A program made the position numbers and the translations under genes. DNA of 64,000 nucleotides from contig NZ_JAMBNQ010000001.1 of NCBI RefSeq assembly GCF_023715155.1, forward strand, positions 310,001 to 374,000, written 5' to 3'. Below are positions 25,638 through 34,508 of this stretch, one piece after another. The notes beneath the pieces were generated by a model. It saw only the letters and a program-made list of their open reading frames with translations, searched no databases and had not been told where the DNA came from. This DNA comes from Neobacillus mesonae. Lineage in GTDB: Bacteria > Bacillota > Bacilli > Bacillales > Cytobacillaceae. Each line of letters starts with the position of its first letter. Position 1 is the first letter of the stretch.

Positions 25638-28280
25638 TGTTCCGCTTGAGCTTGAATCTTGTTGATTCACAGGGGGTTCAGTTGGACTTTGGTCTGTACT
25701 TTGATTATTGCCCTGACCCTGATCAGGGTTCTGATCCTGGCCGTTAACATTGCCTTGCCCCGTGCCATTACCTTGACCGCTTCCATTGCCTTGGCCTTTG
25801 TCATTACTTTGGCCGCTGCCATCATTTTGGCCTTTGTCATTACTTTGACCATTGCCATTGCCTTGATCTTGATCACTGCCATTACCCTGACCATTTTCAT
25901 TCCCATTCTCAGTTCCAGGTACATTTGGATTTTCCTGAAGCGGGACTTCAAGAGATGTAGTAACCGGATCACTCTTTTTGCTGTCTTGGATAGCTGTTAT
26001 AGTAAAGTTGTATTTTGTTCCCGGCACAGCAGGAATTGTTAATGTTTTATCATTAACGGAATAATGTTTCGTACCATCTGATACATCAAATGTAACAGGT
26101 CCGCTGGAATTTTTGTAATCCCACGTTAAAGTGATTTTTTCATTGGTCTCATCCAGCTTTGCATTAAAATTAGATGGAGCAGCTAATTTATAATATTTCT
26201 TAGAGACAGTTTTAGGTGCATGTCCTTTAACAGCATACTCAATCGATACTTGGCTGCTAGGAGTATACTGACTTGCAAGAACCGGAGGCATTGAACCTCT
26301 CTCAATTCGAACCTTTTGAACACTGCTGGGCATTGTAAAGTCAGGTGTATCCATGTCCTTAGAAACATAAGCCATTAAATCTTTAAAAATTAACTGTGCA
26401 ATTCTTTGGTTGCTGCCTTCCGCCGTAATTGGAGTACTGCGGTCTTTATAGCCTGTCCAGATTGAAGCTGTATAATTGGTCGTATAACCTGTAAACCAGG
26501 AATCTGGTACGGCTTTACTGTTAGGGATATTCCATTTTTTTATTTCGTCGTCTGTATAGTTTGTTGTCCCTGTTTTACCGGCAATTGGGAGACCAGGAAC
26601 TTTTGCTCTAACACCAGTACCAGGATATTCCAGGACACTTTTTAGCATATCCGTAATCATGAACGCCGTAGAGTCCTTCATCGCTACCTTTGGTTCCGGT
26701 GCGGTGCTGATCATTGTTCCATCCCGGAGCTTAATTTTATTTACAGCATGTGGTTTTGTATAGATGCCATTGTTTCCAAAAGCACTATATGCACCAGCCA
26801 TTTCAAGAGGGGAAACCCCGATGGTTTTACCTCCAAATCCGCCAATTGCATAAGACTCAAAAATCTCTTTTAGCGGGATGCCAATGCCAATAGCAAAATC
26901 CTTCGCCTTATCAAGTCCTACCTCTTGTAAGGTTTGGACAGCAGGACTATTCCTTGATAACTGCAGTGCTGTCCTGATTGTCATCGCACCTTTATAAGAT
27001 TGGTCCCAGTTTCCAAATTTTTTCCCTGTTGAATAGGTTATTGGTTTATCCTCAATCATTTGGTATGTGCCCCAATTTAAATATTCAATTGCAGGCCCGT
27101 AATCCAGTACAGGTTTTATTGTAGAACCTGGCTGCCTCTGTGTATCAATGGCGTAATTAAATCCGCGTTTTACCGTTTGATTTCTGCCGCCGCCAATTGC
27201 CCGAATTTCACCAGTCTTTGTATCAAGAAGTGCAATTCCGGCTTGGAAGTTTTCGTCCGGATACGGCATTTCTTTTGAATTTAAAATTTCTTCTACATGT
27301 GTTTGGGCATTCTGATCTAATGTCGTATAAATCGTTAAACCGTCTGTGAAAATATCAAAGTCCGTATTTTGGTCTACTTCATCTATAACGGCATCAACGA
27401 AGGAGTCGAAAGGTTTATCCTTTACTTTTCGTTTTTCAGGTTTCAGAACTGTATCTTTTACAGCTGTTTTCATTGCATCATCCATTTGTTTTTTTGTTAT
27501 GAATCCATGCTGATGCATTAAGCTTAGAACAATGTTTCGCCTTTTTTCAGCTAAATCAGGATGTGTAAAAGGGTTGTAATTGTTTGGACTTTGCGGCATC
27601 CCGGCAATTTGGGCTGCTTCAGCCAAGGTTAATTCCTTTAATGTTTTTCCATAATAAATTTTAGCTGCTGTTGCAATACCATGACTATTTTCTGATACAA
27701 ATACTTTATTAACATACATTTCAAAAATTTGATGTTTTGTATATTTCTGTTCAAGCTGATAAGCAAGCCAAGCTTCCTGTACCTTACGCTTTAATGTTTT
27801 TTCATGGGTTAAAAATGAGTTCTTGACTACCTGCTGGGTAATCGTACTCCCGCCTTCCGCACCGAACCCATGTTGAAAATTGGCTAAGACCGCGCCGCCG
27901 AGTCGGATAGGATCAATTCCATGATGTTTATAAAAACGATAATCTTCAGTGGCTAAAATGGCATTTTCAACTACTTTTGGTATATCTTTATAATTTACAT
28001 ATTCCCTGTTAACGGCTCCTACCTCTGTTACAAGTTCTCCGTTCTTATCTAATATTTTTGAAGGGATTGGATCTTTTAATAATTTGGGATCAAGAGGAGG
28101 TGTATCCTTTACTAAATAAGCGAAGGTTCCTACTCCAGCAATAATACAAACAATTCCAAGAATAACGAGAGACAGCAAGATTTTCTTAAATAGTCCTCGT
28201 GATTTTTTTTGAGGCTTTTGTTTTGTTTTTCCCTGGAGTTTTTTTCGCCGCTCTTCCCTTGATTGATATTGTTCAGCCAT
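25635..28280 (-). CDS. ponA: Class A penicillin-binding protein 1 (transglycosylase/transpeptidase)
   Basis: An 881-residue bifunctional cell-wall synthase. Order: basic cytoplasmic tail, membrane anchor (about 29-53), GT51 transglycosylase domain (ATEDYRFYKHHG, EGGSTITQQ), transpeptidase domain with STIK (in RQPGSTIKP), SRN and KTG (GKTGTT), a fibronectin-like domain (about 695-790) and a long Gly/Asn/Gln-rich tail from about 795. The ATG lies behind AAAGGAAGG. It is cotranscribed with recU, 38 bases upstream, as in B. subtilis. The tail is encoded by degenerate short repeats and probably varies in length. Confidence 0.96.
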   Translation of the reverse strand: MAEQYQSREERRKKLQGKTKQKPQKKSRGLFKKILLSLVILGIVCIIAGVGTFAYLVKDTPPLDPKLLKDPIPSKILDKNGELVTEVGAVNREYVNYKDIPKVVENAILATEDYRFYKHHGIDPIRLGGAVLANFQHGFGAEGGSTITQQVVKNSFLTHEKTLKRKVQEAWLAYQLEQKYTKHQIFEMYVNKVFVSENSHGIATAAKIYYGKTLKELTLAEAAQIAGMPQSPNNYNPFTHPDLAEKRRNIVLSLMHQHGFITKKQMDDAMKTAVKDTVLKPEKRKVKDKPFDSFVDAVIDEVDQNTDFDIFTDGLTIYTTLDQNAQTHVEEILNSKEMPYPDENFQAGIALLDTKTGEIRAIGGGRNQTVKRGFNYAIDTQRQPGSTIKPVLDYGPAIEYLNWGTYQMIEDKPITYSTGKKFGNWDQSYKGAMTIRTALQLSRNSPAVQTLQEVGLDKAKDFAIGIGIPLKEIFESYAIGGFGGKTIGVSPLEMAGAYSAFGNNGIYTKPHAVNKIKLRDGTMISTAPEPKVAMKDSTAFMITDMLKSVLEYPGTGVRAKVPGLPIAGKTGTTNYTDDEIKKWNIPNSKAVPDSWFTGYTTNYTASIWTGYKDRSTPITAEGSNQRIAQLIFKDLMAYVSKDMDTPDFTMPSSVQKVRIERGSMPPVLASQYTPSSQVSIEYAVKGHAPKTVSKKYYKLAAPSNFNAKLDETNEKITLTWDYKNSSGPVTFDVSDGTKHYSVNDKTLTIPAVPGTKYNFTITAIQDSKKSDPVTTSLEVPLQENPNVPGTENGNENGQGNGSDQDQGNGNGQSNDKGQNDGSGQSNDKGQGNGSGQGNGTGQGNVNGQDQNPDQGQGNNQSTDQSPTEPPVNQQDSSSSGT

Positions 28281-28318
28281 TTTGCTTTTCCTTCCTTTCT
28301 AACCTTTCAACTGGGCTT

Positions 28319-28930
28319 TTAACATAGGTTGAGTGCATCTAATATTTTAATATAGTCGATTCTAGGTTGAAATCCAAGCGGAATGAAATGGCCATTTTGC
28401 TCGATTTCTTCTTTAGTAATGGACTTTCTGCCCCCATTCACCATTCTATCCCAAAATATCAGCAAATGCTGGGCACTAAGAAAATAGATGTGATCATATT
28501 TTGTAAACATCAAAATAACAAAGCAAATACCTCCCTGATCCATCACTTCTTTCATATGGGAAATTTGATGCTGATGGAAATTTTTCAAGGGAAAAGAGGC
28601 AGGGCTTTTCGTTTCCTTTGCTTCAAAATCAATATACTTTCCTTTATATACCCCATTATAATCTGTAGTTGACGCAATTTTAAAATACGCCTCTTTTATG
28701 ACAGCAGCACTTCGTTTCGGATAATCAACCTGAACGATTTGAACTGGGGTCGGTTTTTTGTGAACAACGGCGATTTTTCGATCGCGGTAATATTGATTTG
28801 TTTCATTCAAATATTCCTCTAGTGTCATCCCGCGGTTTCCATATGATTCATTTTTTGTCTTTTTAACGGCTTCATTTTTGGGGAGCAATTTGCGTTCATA
28901 TTTTTTGCCGTTTGGATAATTAATTTCCAT
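28319..28930 (-). CDS. recU: Holliday junction resolvase RecU
   Basis: A 203-residue nuclease that resolves four-way junctions in recombination and repair. It shows [14 protein letters not shown] (the stalk), the catalytic core [21 protein letters not shown] with the metal-binding Asp and E-x-K, and [11 protein letters not shown]. First gene of recU-ponA on the minus strand. Promoter in the 228-base gap shared with yppC; not identified with confidence. Confidence 0.96.
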   Translation of the reverse strand: MEINYPNGKKYERKLLPKNEAVKKTKNESYGNRGMTLEEYLNETNQYYRDRKIAVVHKKPTPVQIVQVDYPKRSAAVIKEAYFKIASTTDYNGVYKGKYIDFEAKETKSPASFPLKNFHQHQISHMKEVMDQGGICFVILMFTKYDHIYFLSAQHLLIFWDRMVNGGRKSITKEEIEQNGHFIPLGFQPRIDYIKILDALNLC

Positions 28931-29157
28931 GTTTCACACCCTTTAAACTTACCTTATCATATCAAATCTTGGGACAAATCGGATGCATAAAATAGCATGT
29001 CCAGTATAAATCTAATAATAATTGTATCGTCATTGTCCCGTTTTTTCATGAATCTTTTTTCATACAAAACATTCAGGGTACAACAGACCGTAATTTTTAA
29101 AAAATTTTCCTATGTAACTAAAAAACTATGGAAAATAATAAAGGGAAGTAAGCCTAT

Positions 29158-30129
29158 ATGAATCTTCTTACAATACAGGAACAGCACCTAGTTCGTCAAA
29201 TACAAGCAGAGACAGACAAGAAAAATATGGATAATATATCTCGTACGAATGCTTATCTTTCTTATTTTAAAAGAAATCCAGATATTCTTTGGTCTTTTCT
29301 TGCCCATATGGTTTCCCGAAATGGTGGCTGGAACATGTGTGATTTAGCCGGGCATATATTTACAGAGCTTATACCGCCTCAAACCAGGAAACAGCTTTTT
29401 TTGACCTATGAGAGAGCCAATTGGCTCATTTTCCATGATGCTTTTCCACAACTGCTGCTCTACCAATATTCGACGAAATTCAACCAGCCTTTGTTTCACT
29501 TACTTCCTTATTTTAATGTATCATTATTTATTCAAAAAGAATGGATAAGGTTTTGGAAAAAGAAAGATAAACAACGGTTGACAACCGCCTTAATTATTAA
29601 CGAACAGAATCTTATTCAAACACCGGTAATTGAACATCCAATTTATAAGAAAAGAGTTTTTCGAACACTTTTATTTAATTTTCAAGATTGGCTGCATTTT
29701 AGCAGTGTTTTATTTCCAACGTGTGGAGGGGAAGTATATGGTGCGAGTGTAAATGGTTTTCGGCACCTTTCAAAGCGGATTGATCTTGGAAAAAGATTAG
29801 CCAATATTTTGTTTACAAAAAGGTTGTTTCCTCATTTTTATGAATTCGCCGAGAAAACACCCCATACAGGTTCAAGATATGATTACGAGCAATATTTTAA
29901 ACAGCAAACAGGGAGGAAAACTCCTATGCTCCGAACCAGTTTTCCGATTATCCGTCATAACCATTTTTCATACGAGGACTGGAGCTGTAATCGTATCATT
30001 TCTCCTGATTGGCTTTATGTTCCTTCAAGACATAAACATCCAATACATCTAACAGATTGGTATTTCACGAAAACGAATCAACTGGAACTTATGCTTTCAC
30101 TTTATAAGGTTTTAAACTTAAAAAACTAA
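29158..30129 (+). CDS. yppC: DUF2515 protein YppC
   Basis: A 323-residue protein rich in aromatic residues and histidine, with MVSRNGGWNMCDLAG and HPIYKKRVFRTLLFNFQDWLHFS. It matches the DUF2515 family (YppC), which lies divergent to recU in B. subtilis. No signal peptide, no clear transmembrane helix, no catalytic motif known to me. ATG behind AAAGGGAAG. Function unknown. Confidence 0.85.
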   Translation: MNLLTIQEQHLVRQIQAETDKKNMDNISRTNAYLSYFKRNPDILWSFLAHMVSRNGGWNMCDLAGHIFTELIPPQTRKQLFLTYERANWLIFHDAFPQLLLYQYSTKFNQPLFHLLPYFNVSLFIQKEWIRFWKKKDKQRLTTALIINEQNLIQTPVIEHPIYKKRVFRTLLFNFQDWLHFSSVLFPTCGGEVYGASVNGFRHLSKRIDLGKRLANILFTKRLFPHFYEFAEKTPHTGSRYDYEQYFKQQTGRKTPMLRTSFPIIRHNHFSYEDWSCNRIISPDWLYVPSRHKHPIHLTDWYFTKTNQLELMLSLYKVLNLKN

Positions 30130-30138
30130 AAATAGAAA

Positions 30139-30163
30139 AAGCAAGGGGGATTCCCCTTGCTTA
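30139..30163. terminator. Bidirectional terminator between yppC and sspM
   Basis: AAGCAAGGGGGATTCCCCTTGCTT, a near-perfect palindrome between the converging yppC and sspM, with A-rich left and TT-rich right flanks. Confidence 0.8.
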
Positions 30164-30175
30164 AAAGAAAACATT

Positions 30176-30286
30176 TTAGGTAGAAGGTCTGTCTGGTCCT
30201 TCAAGTTTTTTGTCACCATATCCGGCTCTTTTTTCAGTTTCAGCCTGCATAGTTTGTTTTTTATTTTCGTTTTTCTTTTTGGCCAT
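30176..30286 (-). CDS. sspM: Acid-soluble spore protein M
   Basis: A 36-residue, lysine-rich protein (start MAKKKNENKK, end GDKKLEGPDRPST). The end matches the DKKLGGPNRPST end of B. subtilis SspM as I remember it, and sspM sits in the same place behind recU/yppC. These minor SASPs are made in the developing forespore under sigma-G/K; I could not assign a promoter. The ATG at 30286 lies behind a TTGGAGGTG site. Short genes like this are often missed. Confidence 0.85.
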   Translation of the reverse strand: MAKKKNENKKQTMQAETEKRAGYGDKKLEGPDRPST

Positions 30287-30482
30287 TATGAAACACCTCC
30301 AATATTTAGCTTGTGCTTTTTCAATTTTTTCATGCGGATTCAGGATTTTGTCGAAAATAAAAAAGCAGCATGATGGATTGACACTTTCTTTGACGAATAG
30401 CTTCTAGTTTTGTCAAGCAGGAAGGAAGCAGAATCCTTCAAAGAGAATATAAGTGATTAAGAAACCATGAGGAGGATAATAA

Positions 30483-30755
30483 ATGACTGATTCATCAACT
30501 GAAAAGGTAAAGGTTCTATCCATGCTGGAGGAGATTCAAGGCCAATTAGAAGAGTTAGAGTCGGTTCTGGAAAGTTCTTTCTCCAATCATCGAAATAAAT
30601 TAAGAGGTAATGAACGGGAAAGATTATCCAATACAGCAATTAGACTATCCGTCATGGAACACAAATTTGCTCAATTAAATCATCTTTCCCCAGAAGAAGA
30701 GCTTGTCTATAACACTTCCCAAAGAATCCAAAACTTGAAATTAGCTTTTAAGTAA
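30483..30755 (+). CDS. Small coiled-coil protein (yppD position)
   Basis: A 90-residue, acidic, almost entirely helical protein (KVLSMLEEIQGQLEELESVLE looks like a short coiled coil). It follows AAACCATGAGGAGG and sits between yppC/sspM and yppE, where B. subtilis has yppD; I infer equivalence only from position. No known motif. Function unknown. Confidence 0.7.
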   Translation: MTDSSTEKVKVLSMLEEIQGQLEELESVLESSFSNHRNKLRGNERERLSNTAIRLSVMEHKFAQLNHLSPEEELVYNTSQRIQNLKLAFK

Positions 30756-30795
30756 TAGTAAGCTAAAGGTAATAAAGGACTAGGGGTTTTAGAAA

Positions 30796-31158
30796 ATGGA
30801 CATGAAAACCATTGAATTAACGGAAAAACTGTTACACTATAATAACTTATTTTTGTACCATTATAACGAGGTTCGTGAAAATGGTATAAAACAGGATTTT
30901 TATCATACAATTAAGCCTTTTGTGGATGAAGTAGAAGCATTAAATAATGAATGGAAAATATCCATGGAAAAGTGGCTTGGTAAAAATGATCCAAAACACA
31001 TTCATCTAAAACAGGTGGAGACAACGGCTGAACACATAAAAAATTTAGCCATTCAATGTTTTTTTCCTGAAACCAGTAAGTCCAGATTTTTAAATTCGCA
31101 GAGGACCGTTGAGTTTTTCCTGGAAGACGTATTAATAGAAATGAAAAAAGATGCTTAA
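30796..31158 (+). CDS. yppE: YppE family protein (DUF1798)
   Basis: A 120-residue helical-bundle protein. The pattern FYHTIKPFVDEVEALNNEW and KHIHLKQVE matches the YppE/DUF1798 family, which has a known four-helix structure but no assigned function. Cytoplasmic, no signal peptide. It lies 40 bases behind the preceding small gene and probably shares its transcript. Confidence 0.82.
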   Translation: MDMKTIELTEKLLHYNNLFLYHYNEVRENGIKQDFYHTIKPFVDEVEALNNEWKISMEKWLGKNDPKHIHLKQVETTAEHIKNLAIQCFFPETSKSRFLNSQRTVEFFLEDVLIEMKKDA

Positions 31159-31245
31159 CAGCAACTCAGATTTTCGGGAAAGGGTATAGTTCTCGGCAAT
31201 TTTTCATCTTATCTGAACATAATACCGATATTTATTAAAAAATTT

Positions 31246-31400
31246 GTCCCTGCAGCCCAGCCTGATGATTTTCGCTCTGGGCATTCGCTTTCCACGGGGA
31301 GAGGTCTCAGCTTCCTCGGCACTTTGGGTGCTTGCGGGGGCCTCCAGTGACCTCCCAATCCTGCAAGAGTCGAGTACACTCCGCACCAATCAACAGGTGC
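31246..31400. repeat. GC-rich interspersed repeat
   Basis: A block much richer in GC than its surroundings, with gctttccacggggagagg, cctcggcac, gcttgcgggggcctcc and ctccgcaccaatcaac. I recognise this as a repeat type often seen between genes in Bacillaceae, where it is sometimes mis-annotated as a short protein. It lies directly beside a transposase remnant and may be part of that element's end. Confidence 0.55.
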
Positions 31401-31412
31401 GAATCAATCTAA

Positions 31413-31463
31413 AGATTGCAACACACCTTTTCAACCCAGCTAATGTGTTGCAATCTTTTTTAG
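31413..31463. terminator. Hairpin at the end of the transposase remnant
   Basis: Perfect 15-bp inverted repeat AAAGATTGCAACACA/TGTGTTGCAATCTTT with an 18-base loop, followed by T on the plus strand and containing the last codons of the transposase remnant on the minus strand. Confidence 0.75.
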
Positions 31464-31800
31464 ATGTTGGCAGGCTGCGGTAAGAGGGGACTGTTCACTT
31501 GCTTTCTTCAATCCCCGTAACCAGCAGTATCCAACCATGCAGTACATTTGATTCTGCAAAGCTTCGCTCAACTTTTCCCATTCTAAATTTATAAAGCAGT
31601 TTACCTGATTTTGATAAAGATTTAACCTTACTATTTTTTTTGCTGTTTTCCGTGTTTCATTCTGTCCTCTTTTATTGCCTTGTTTAAGTCATCAAAATAT
31701 TCTCGAGTATCAACTTCCACTTCTTGTTTTGTCAACTTGTTATATTTGCGTTTGCTTTTAAGTGTGTTGCAGCCGTAAATAAAACACGTCCGCCGACCAT
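31440..31800 (-). pseudogene. IS1182-type transposase remnant
   Basis: Read on the minus strand, three frames together give pieces of a DDE transposase: EVEVDTREYFDDLNKAI followed by KEDRMKHGKQQKK from the middle, then KMGKVERSFAE-like residues (FRMGKVERSFAES), then CWLRGLKKASEQ and LTAACQHLKKIATH ending at a TAG (31440-31442). The order and the motifs VERSFA, RGLKKA and the LTAACQ..KKIA end are those of IS1182-family transposases. The N-terminal half and most of the region between the middle and C-terminal motifs are missing, so the gene is dead. The rest of the gap 31159-31954 holds only the neighbouring repeat. Confidence 0.75.
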
Positions 31801-31954
31801 CTTATGAATCATGGCTAAAAGGATAATCTCATCCTAGGTATTAATATTATTATATAAATTAACGCGGTGAATTATTAAAGAACCCGTATAAAACAAAAGA
31901 CCATCGAAAGTTTTTCGACAGCCTGAGATGATTAACAGCATCTTTTTCATTTTT

Positions 31955-32167
31955 TTAATTTCTGTTTTCGATGAGGGAGTTTTCAAGATCTATATCAGGC
32001 AGTACAGCCCCTTGACCTTCAAGTTCACGAACTAGCAAGCGATATTCTTTAATGCTGATTTCATTATGAATATAACTTTTTTTTGCAAAATCCATTAATG
32101 CATTAACGTCATCAGTGCTGAAATTTCTAGTTTGACTAAATTTTTCTTTTAATTCGTGAATTATCAT
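31955..32167 (-). CDS. yppF: YppF family protein
   Basis: A 70-residue acidic helical protein (DDVNALMDFAKKSYIHNEI, then ISIKEYRLLVRELEGQGA) that matches the YppF family found at this place in Bacillus. ATG at 32167 behind AAGGAGG. Function unknown. It is on the minus strand between the transposase remnant and yppG. Confidence 0.85.
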   Translation of the reverse strand: MIIHELKEKFSQTRNFSTDDVNALMDFAKKSYIHNEISIKEYRLLVRELEGQGAVLPDIDLENSLIENRN

Positions 32168-32356
32168 TATGTTTCCTCCTTCATCCTTTTATTTATCGTA
32201 CCATGAAATAAAGCGGTTTCTTAGTTTTTAAAAAATTTAAACTTTAGACAAAATCATTGTAATTTTGACATATATATTTCTAATTTGATGAATTCACCAT
32301 TCATTTTTGTCCGTCATAAAGTGTAATAGTGATAAATGCGGAGGAGATGTTTGCCC

Positions 32357-32908
32357 ATGTTTGCTAAAAAGAAAGCAATCAAAAATGTTAATAATGGGTT
32401 CCAGCGGCAAATGATGTACCAGGGCCCATTTGGCCGGCAGCAGAATCAGCAGCCCTTTTATCAGAATAAGCCCTTTTCAATGCCTTCACCTATGCAAAAC
32501 CGGGAATGGAATCCATATCAACAGCAAAACCTTTATTATCCACAAGGCTATCAGCCATATGGAAATACTTATCAGGCCACACCTGTACATCCAAATATGT
32601 CAATTCCTAATCAATATTATTCACAAAAGGACTCTCAATTTTTATTCCAAAATCCTTTGCAGCCAAAAGAAGAAATGATGCCTAAACCATATATGCCAAT
32701 GAATGGGCACCCAATTATGAACCCTTATCCTAAACAAAGTTTTATTCCGAAGCAGCCAAGCGGAGTGCAGTCAATCATGAATTCATTTAAATCACAGGAT
32801 GGTTCAGTTGACTTTAATAAAATGATGAATACAGCAGGCCAAATGATGAATGCAGTAACACAGGTCTCATCGCTTGTTAAAGGAATTGGCGGTATATTTA
32901 AAGCATAA
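32357..32908 (+). CDS. yppG: YppG-like protein, Gln/Pro/Met/Tyr-rich
   Basis: A 183-residue low-complexity protein: a basic start (MFAKKKAIKN), a long Q/P/N/M/Y-rich middle (about 10-135) and a more ordered end (MMNAVTQVSSLVKGIGGIFKA). Composition and place fit YppG. Such proteins are often coat-associated, but this is inference. ATG at 32357 behind GCGGAGGAG; an upstream in-frame ATG at 32336 precedes the ribosome site. Confidence 0.8.
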   Translation: MFAKKKAIKNVNNGFQRQMMYQGPFGRQQNQQPFYQNKPFSMPSPMQNREWNPYQQQNLYYPQGYQPYGNTYQATPVHPNMSIPNQYYSQKDSQFLFQNPLQPKEEMMPKPYMPMNGHPIMNPYPKQSFIPKQPSGVQSIMNSFKSQDGSVDFNKMMNTAGQMMNAVTQVSSLVKGIGGIFKA

Positions 32909-32935
32909 AAAGACGGCTCCTGAAGCCGTCTTTTT
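32907..32935 (+). terminator. Intrinsic terminator of yppG
   Basis: AAAAGACGGC-tcctgaa-GCCGTCTTTTT just after the stop codon. A second weaker GC hairpin lies near 32960-32996. Confidence 0.85.
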
Positions 32936-33001
32936 ATCATTATGAGAGGATAAGAACATTTGCAAGCGGGGGATGCCCCTGTGCCTGCGTTTTTCTATTA
33001 A

Positions 33002-33478
33002 TTAATCTATTTCAATGATTTTTCCTTTTTCACGGGGAATGCGAACCTGTAACAAACCATCACGGTACGATGCTTTAATCATTTTCTCATTGATTGCATG
33101 GGGGAGAGAGACGGTTCTGGAAGAGGCTTGACGGACAAATTTTCGACTGTATACATGGTTAATGTTATCCTCAGCTGTCTCCAGCTCATTATTCTCTACA
33201 GAAATGGTTAAGTAATTTCCAGTAATATTTAAGTTAATTTGTTCACGCTTTATACCTGGAAGTTCTGCAGTCACAATATATTCATTTTCTGTTTCTGTTG
33301 TTTCCAAATGAAATCCACTCTCAAATGGAAAAGGCGTTTTGAAAAAATCATCAATTGACTGTAAAAATCCTCTAATTGGCTTGTCGTTAAATAACTCATT
33401 CATTGCTTTTCTTAATTCGCCAAATGAATCGGCAGGCTTTTTGGAGTTATTCTTATCACTTGGAAGATTAGAAGACAT
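33002..33478 (-). CDS. Hsp20/alpha-crystallin small heat shock protein
   Basis: A 158-residue chaperone-like protein. The alpha-crystallin domain spans about residues 55-155: ENEYIVTAELPGIKREQINL, YLTISVE and a C-terminal GLLQVRIPREKGK. The first 45 residues are polar. Predicted to hold unfolding proteins in an ATP-independent way. Start ATG behind AGAGAGGGG. It resembles spore or stress Hsp20 proteins of Bacillus, but I do not assign a specific name. Its neighbour on the same strand is a Crp/Fnr regulator, 126 bases upstream. Confidence 0.88.
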   Translation of the reverse strand: MSSNLPSDKNNSKKPADSFGELRKAMNELFNDKPIRGFLQSIDDFFKTPFPFESGFHLETTETENEYIVTAELPGIKREQINLNITGNYLTISVENNELETAEDNINHVYSRKFVRQASSRTVSLPHAINEKMIKASYRDGLLQVRIPREKGKIIEID

Positions 33479-33604
33479 CTAAATCCCCTCTCTTTCGCAT
33501 TTTTCACACGATATCATATGCATGACAAATTAGGTATGTGCCAAAATTCGAGTGAGAGGGCAGAATGGAAAAGGATTGCTTAATCTAGGTACTGAGAATC
33601 ATTT

Positions 33605-34303
33605 TTAAATTAGATGAATTTCTTCCATCAGAATTTCAATATCAATGATCATATTTCCATCTTCATCCACTTCAATTAAATCATCTTTTTTCATTTTGGT
33701 GAGCGTTCTGCTGATAGTTTCTCTAGTTGTGCCGATCATGTTAGCAAGGTCCTTATTTGTAAATTCCGATTTTAACAGAATCGTACCATCGTCTTGTTTC
33801 TTACCATGACTTTTGGCCAGACGAATTAACAATTTTACAATTTGTTCATAGGTATTATTGAGAATTTGCTCTTCCAGCCTGTTTTGCAAATCGACAATCT
33901 TTTCACCTAATACTTTAAAGACTTTAATACTGAGCTCAGGGTTTTCAATTAAGACGTGTTCAAATTTAGAAATAGGAATAGCAATAAGGGTTGATGGTTC
34001 CAGAACTTCAGAATAAGCTGGATAATCACCTTTTCTGAAGAAACCGACGTGAGGAAACATATCACCTTTTTTCATGATGGCAACGATTTGTTCTTTACCG
34101 CTGACATCACTTTTATAAATTTTAATTTTCCCATCGAATATAAAATAAACATTCTCAAGCGGGTCACCTTGAAGGAAAACGTGGCTGTGCTTTTTCCAAT
34201 CCCTAACGATAGCAATGTCGGTAATTTTTGTTAGTTCATAATCATTTAAATCGCGGAATAGTGTGAACCCGGAAAGAAGTTTTTTTATTTCTTCTACTTT
34301 CAT
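33605..34303 (-). CDS. Crp/Fnr family transcriptional regulator 1
   Basis: A 232-residue regulator with an N-terminal cyclic-nucleotide-type beta-barrel (about 15-125: QGDPLENVYFIFDGKIKIYK, GKEQIVAIMKKGDMF), a long dimer helix and a C-terminal winged helix (FTNKDLANMIGTTRETISRTLTKM, about 177-200). There are no cysteines, so it cannot hold an Fnr-type Fe-S cluster; the effector is unknown. It is a clear paralogue of the regulator at 45892-46584, sharing SGKEQIV/TGKEQIV, GFFRKG-YPAY and the recognition helix. No TGTGA-type site is seen in front of it. Confidence 0.9.
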   Translation of the reverse strand: MKVEEIKKLLSGFTLFRDLNDYELTKITDIAIVRDWKKHSHVFLQGDPLENVYFIFDGKIKIYKSDVSGKEQIVAIMKKGDMFPHVGFFRKGDYPAYSEVLEPSTLIAIPISKFEHVLIENPELSIKVFKVLGEKIVDLQNRLEEQILNNTYEQIVKLLIRLAKSHGKKQDDGTILLKSEFTNKDLANMIGTTRETISRTLTKMKKDDLIEVDEDGNMIIDIEILMEEIHLI

Positions 34304-34508
34304 TCAATCACCTTCATCATAAAATCAATTATCTCTATTTTAACAAATAATGTTCCAATAGTTTAATTTTCAAATAAAAACTTTTTCTTCTGGATTAACA
34401 AAAACATGGGTAGAAAAAAGTACCATGTCATTCATAAACGTAAAATATGATTTTTCACTTTAACAACGAACGTTTATTCGCTAAAATAGAAGTAATGAGG
34501 TGAGTCGT

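Noticed and set aside
25659..26042. Hydrophobic forward ORF opposite the end of ponA
   Set aside because: It is the antisense reading of the repetitive Gly/Asn/Gln tail of PBP1.
30210..30407. 65-codon forward ORF
   Set aside because: It is antisense to sspM, which has a ribosome site and matches a known spore protein.
31244..31483. 79-codon forward ORF
   Set aside because: It translates the GC-rich repeat and the end of the transposase remnant; no ribosome site.
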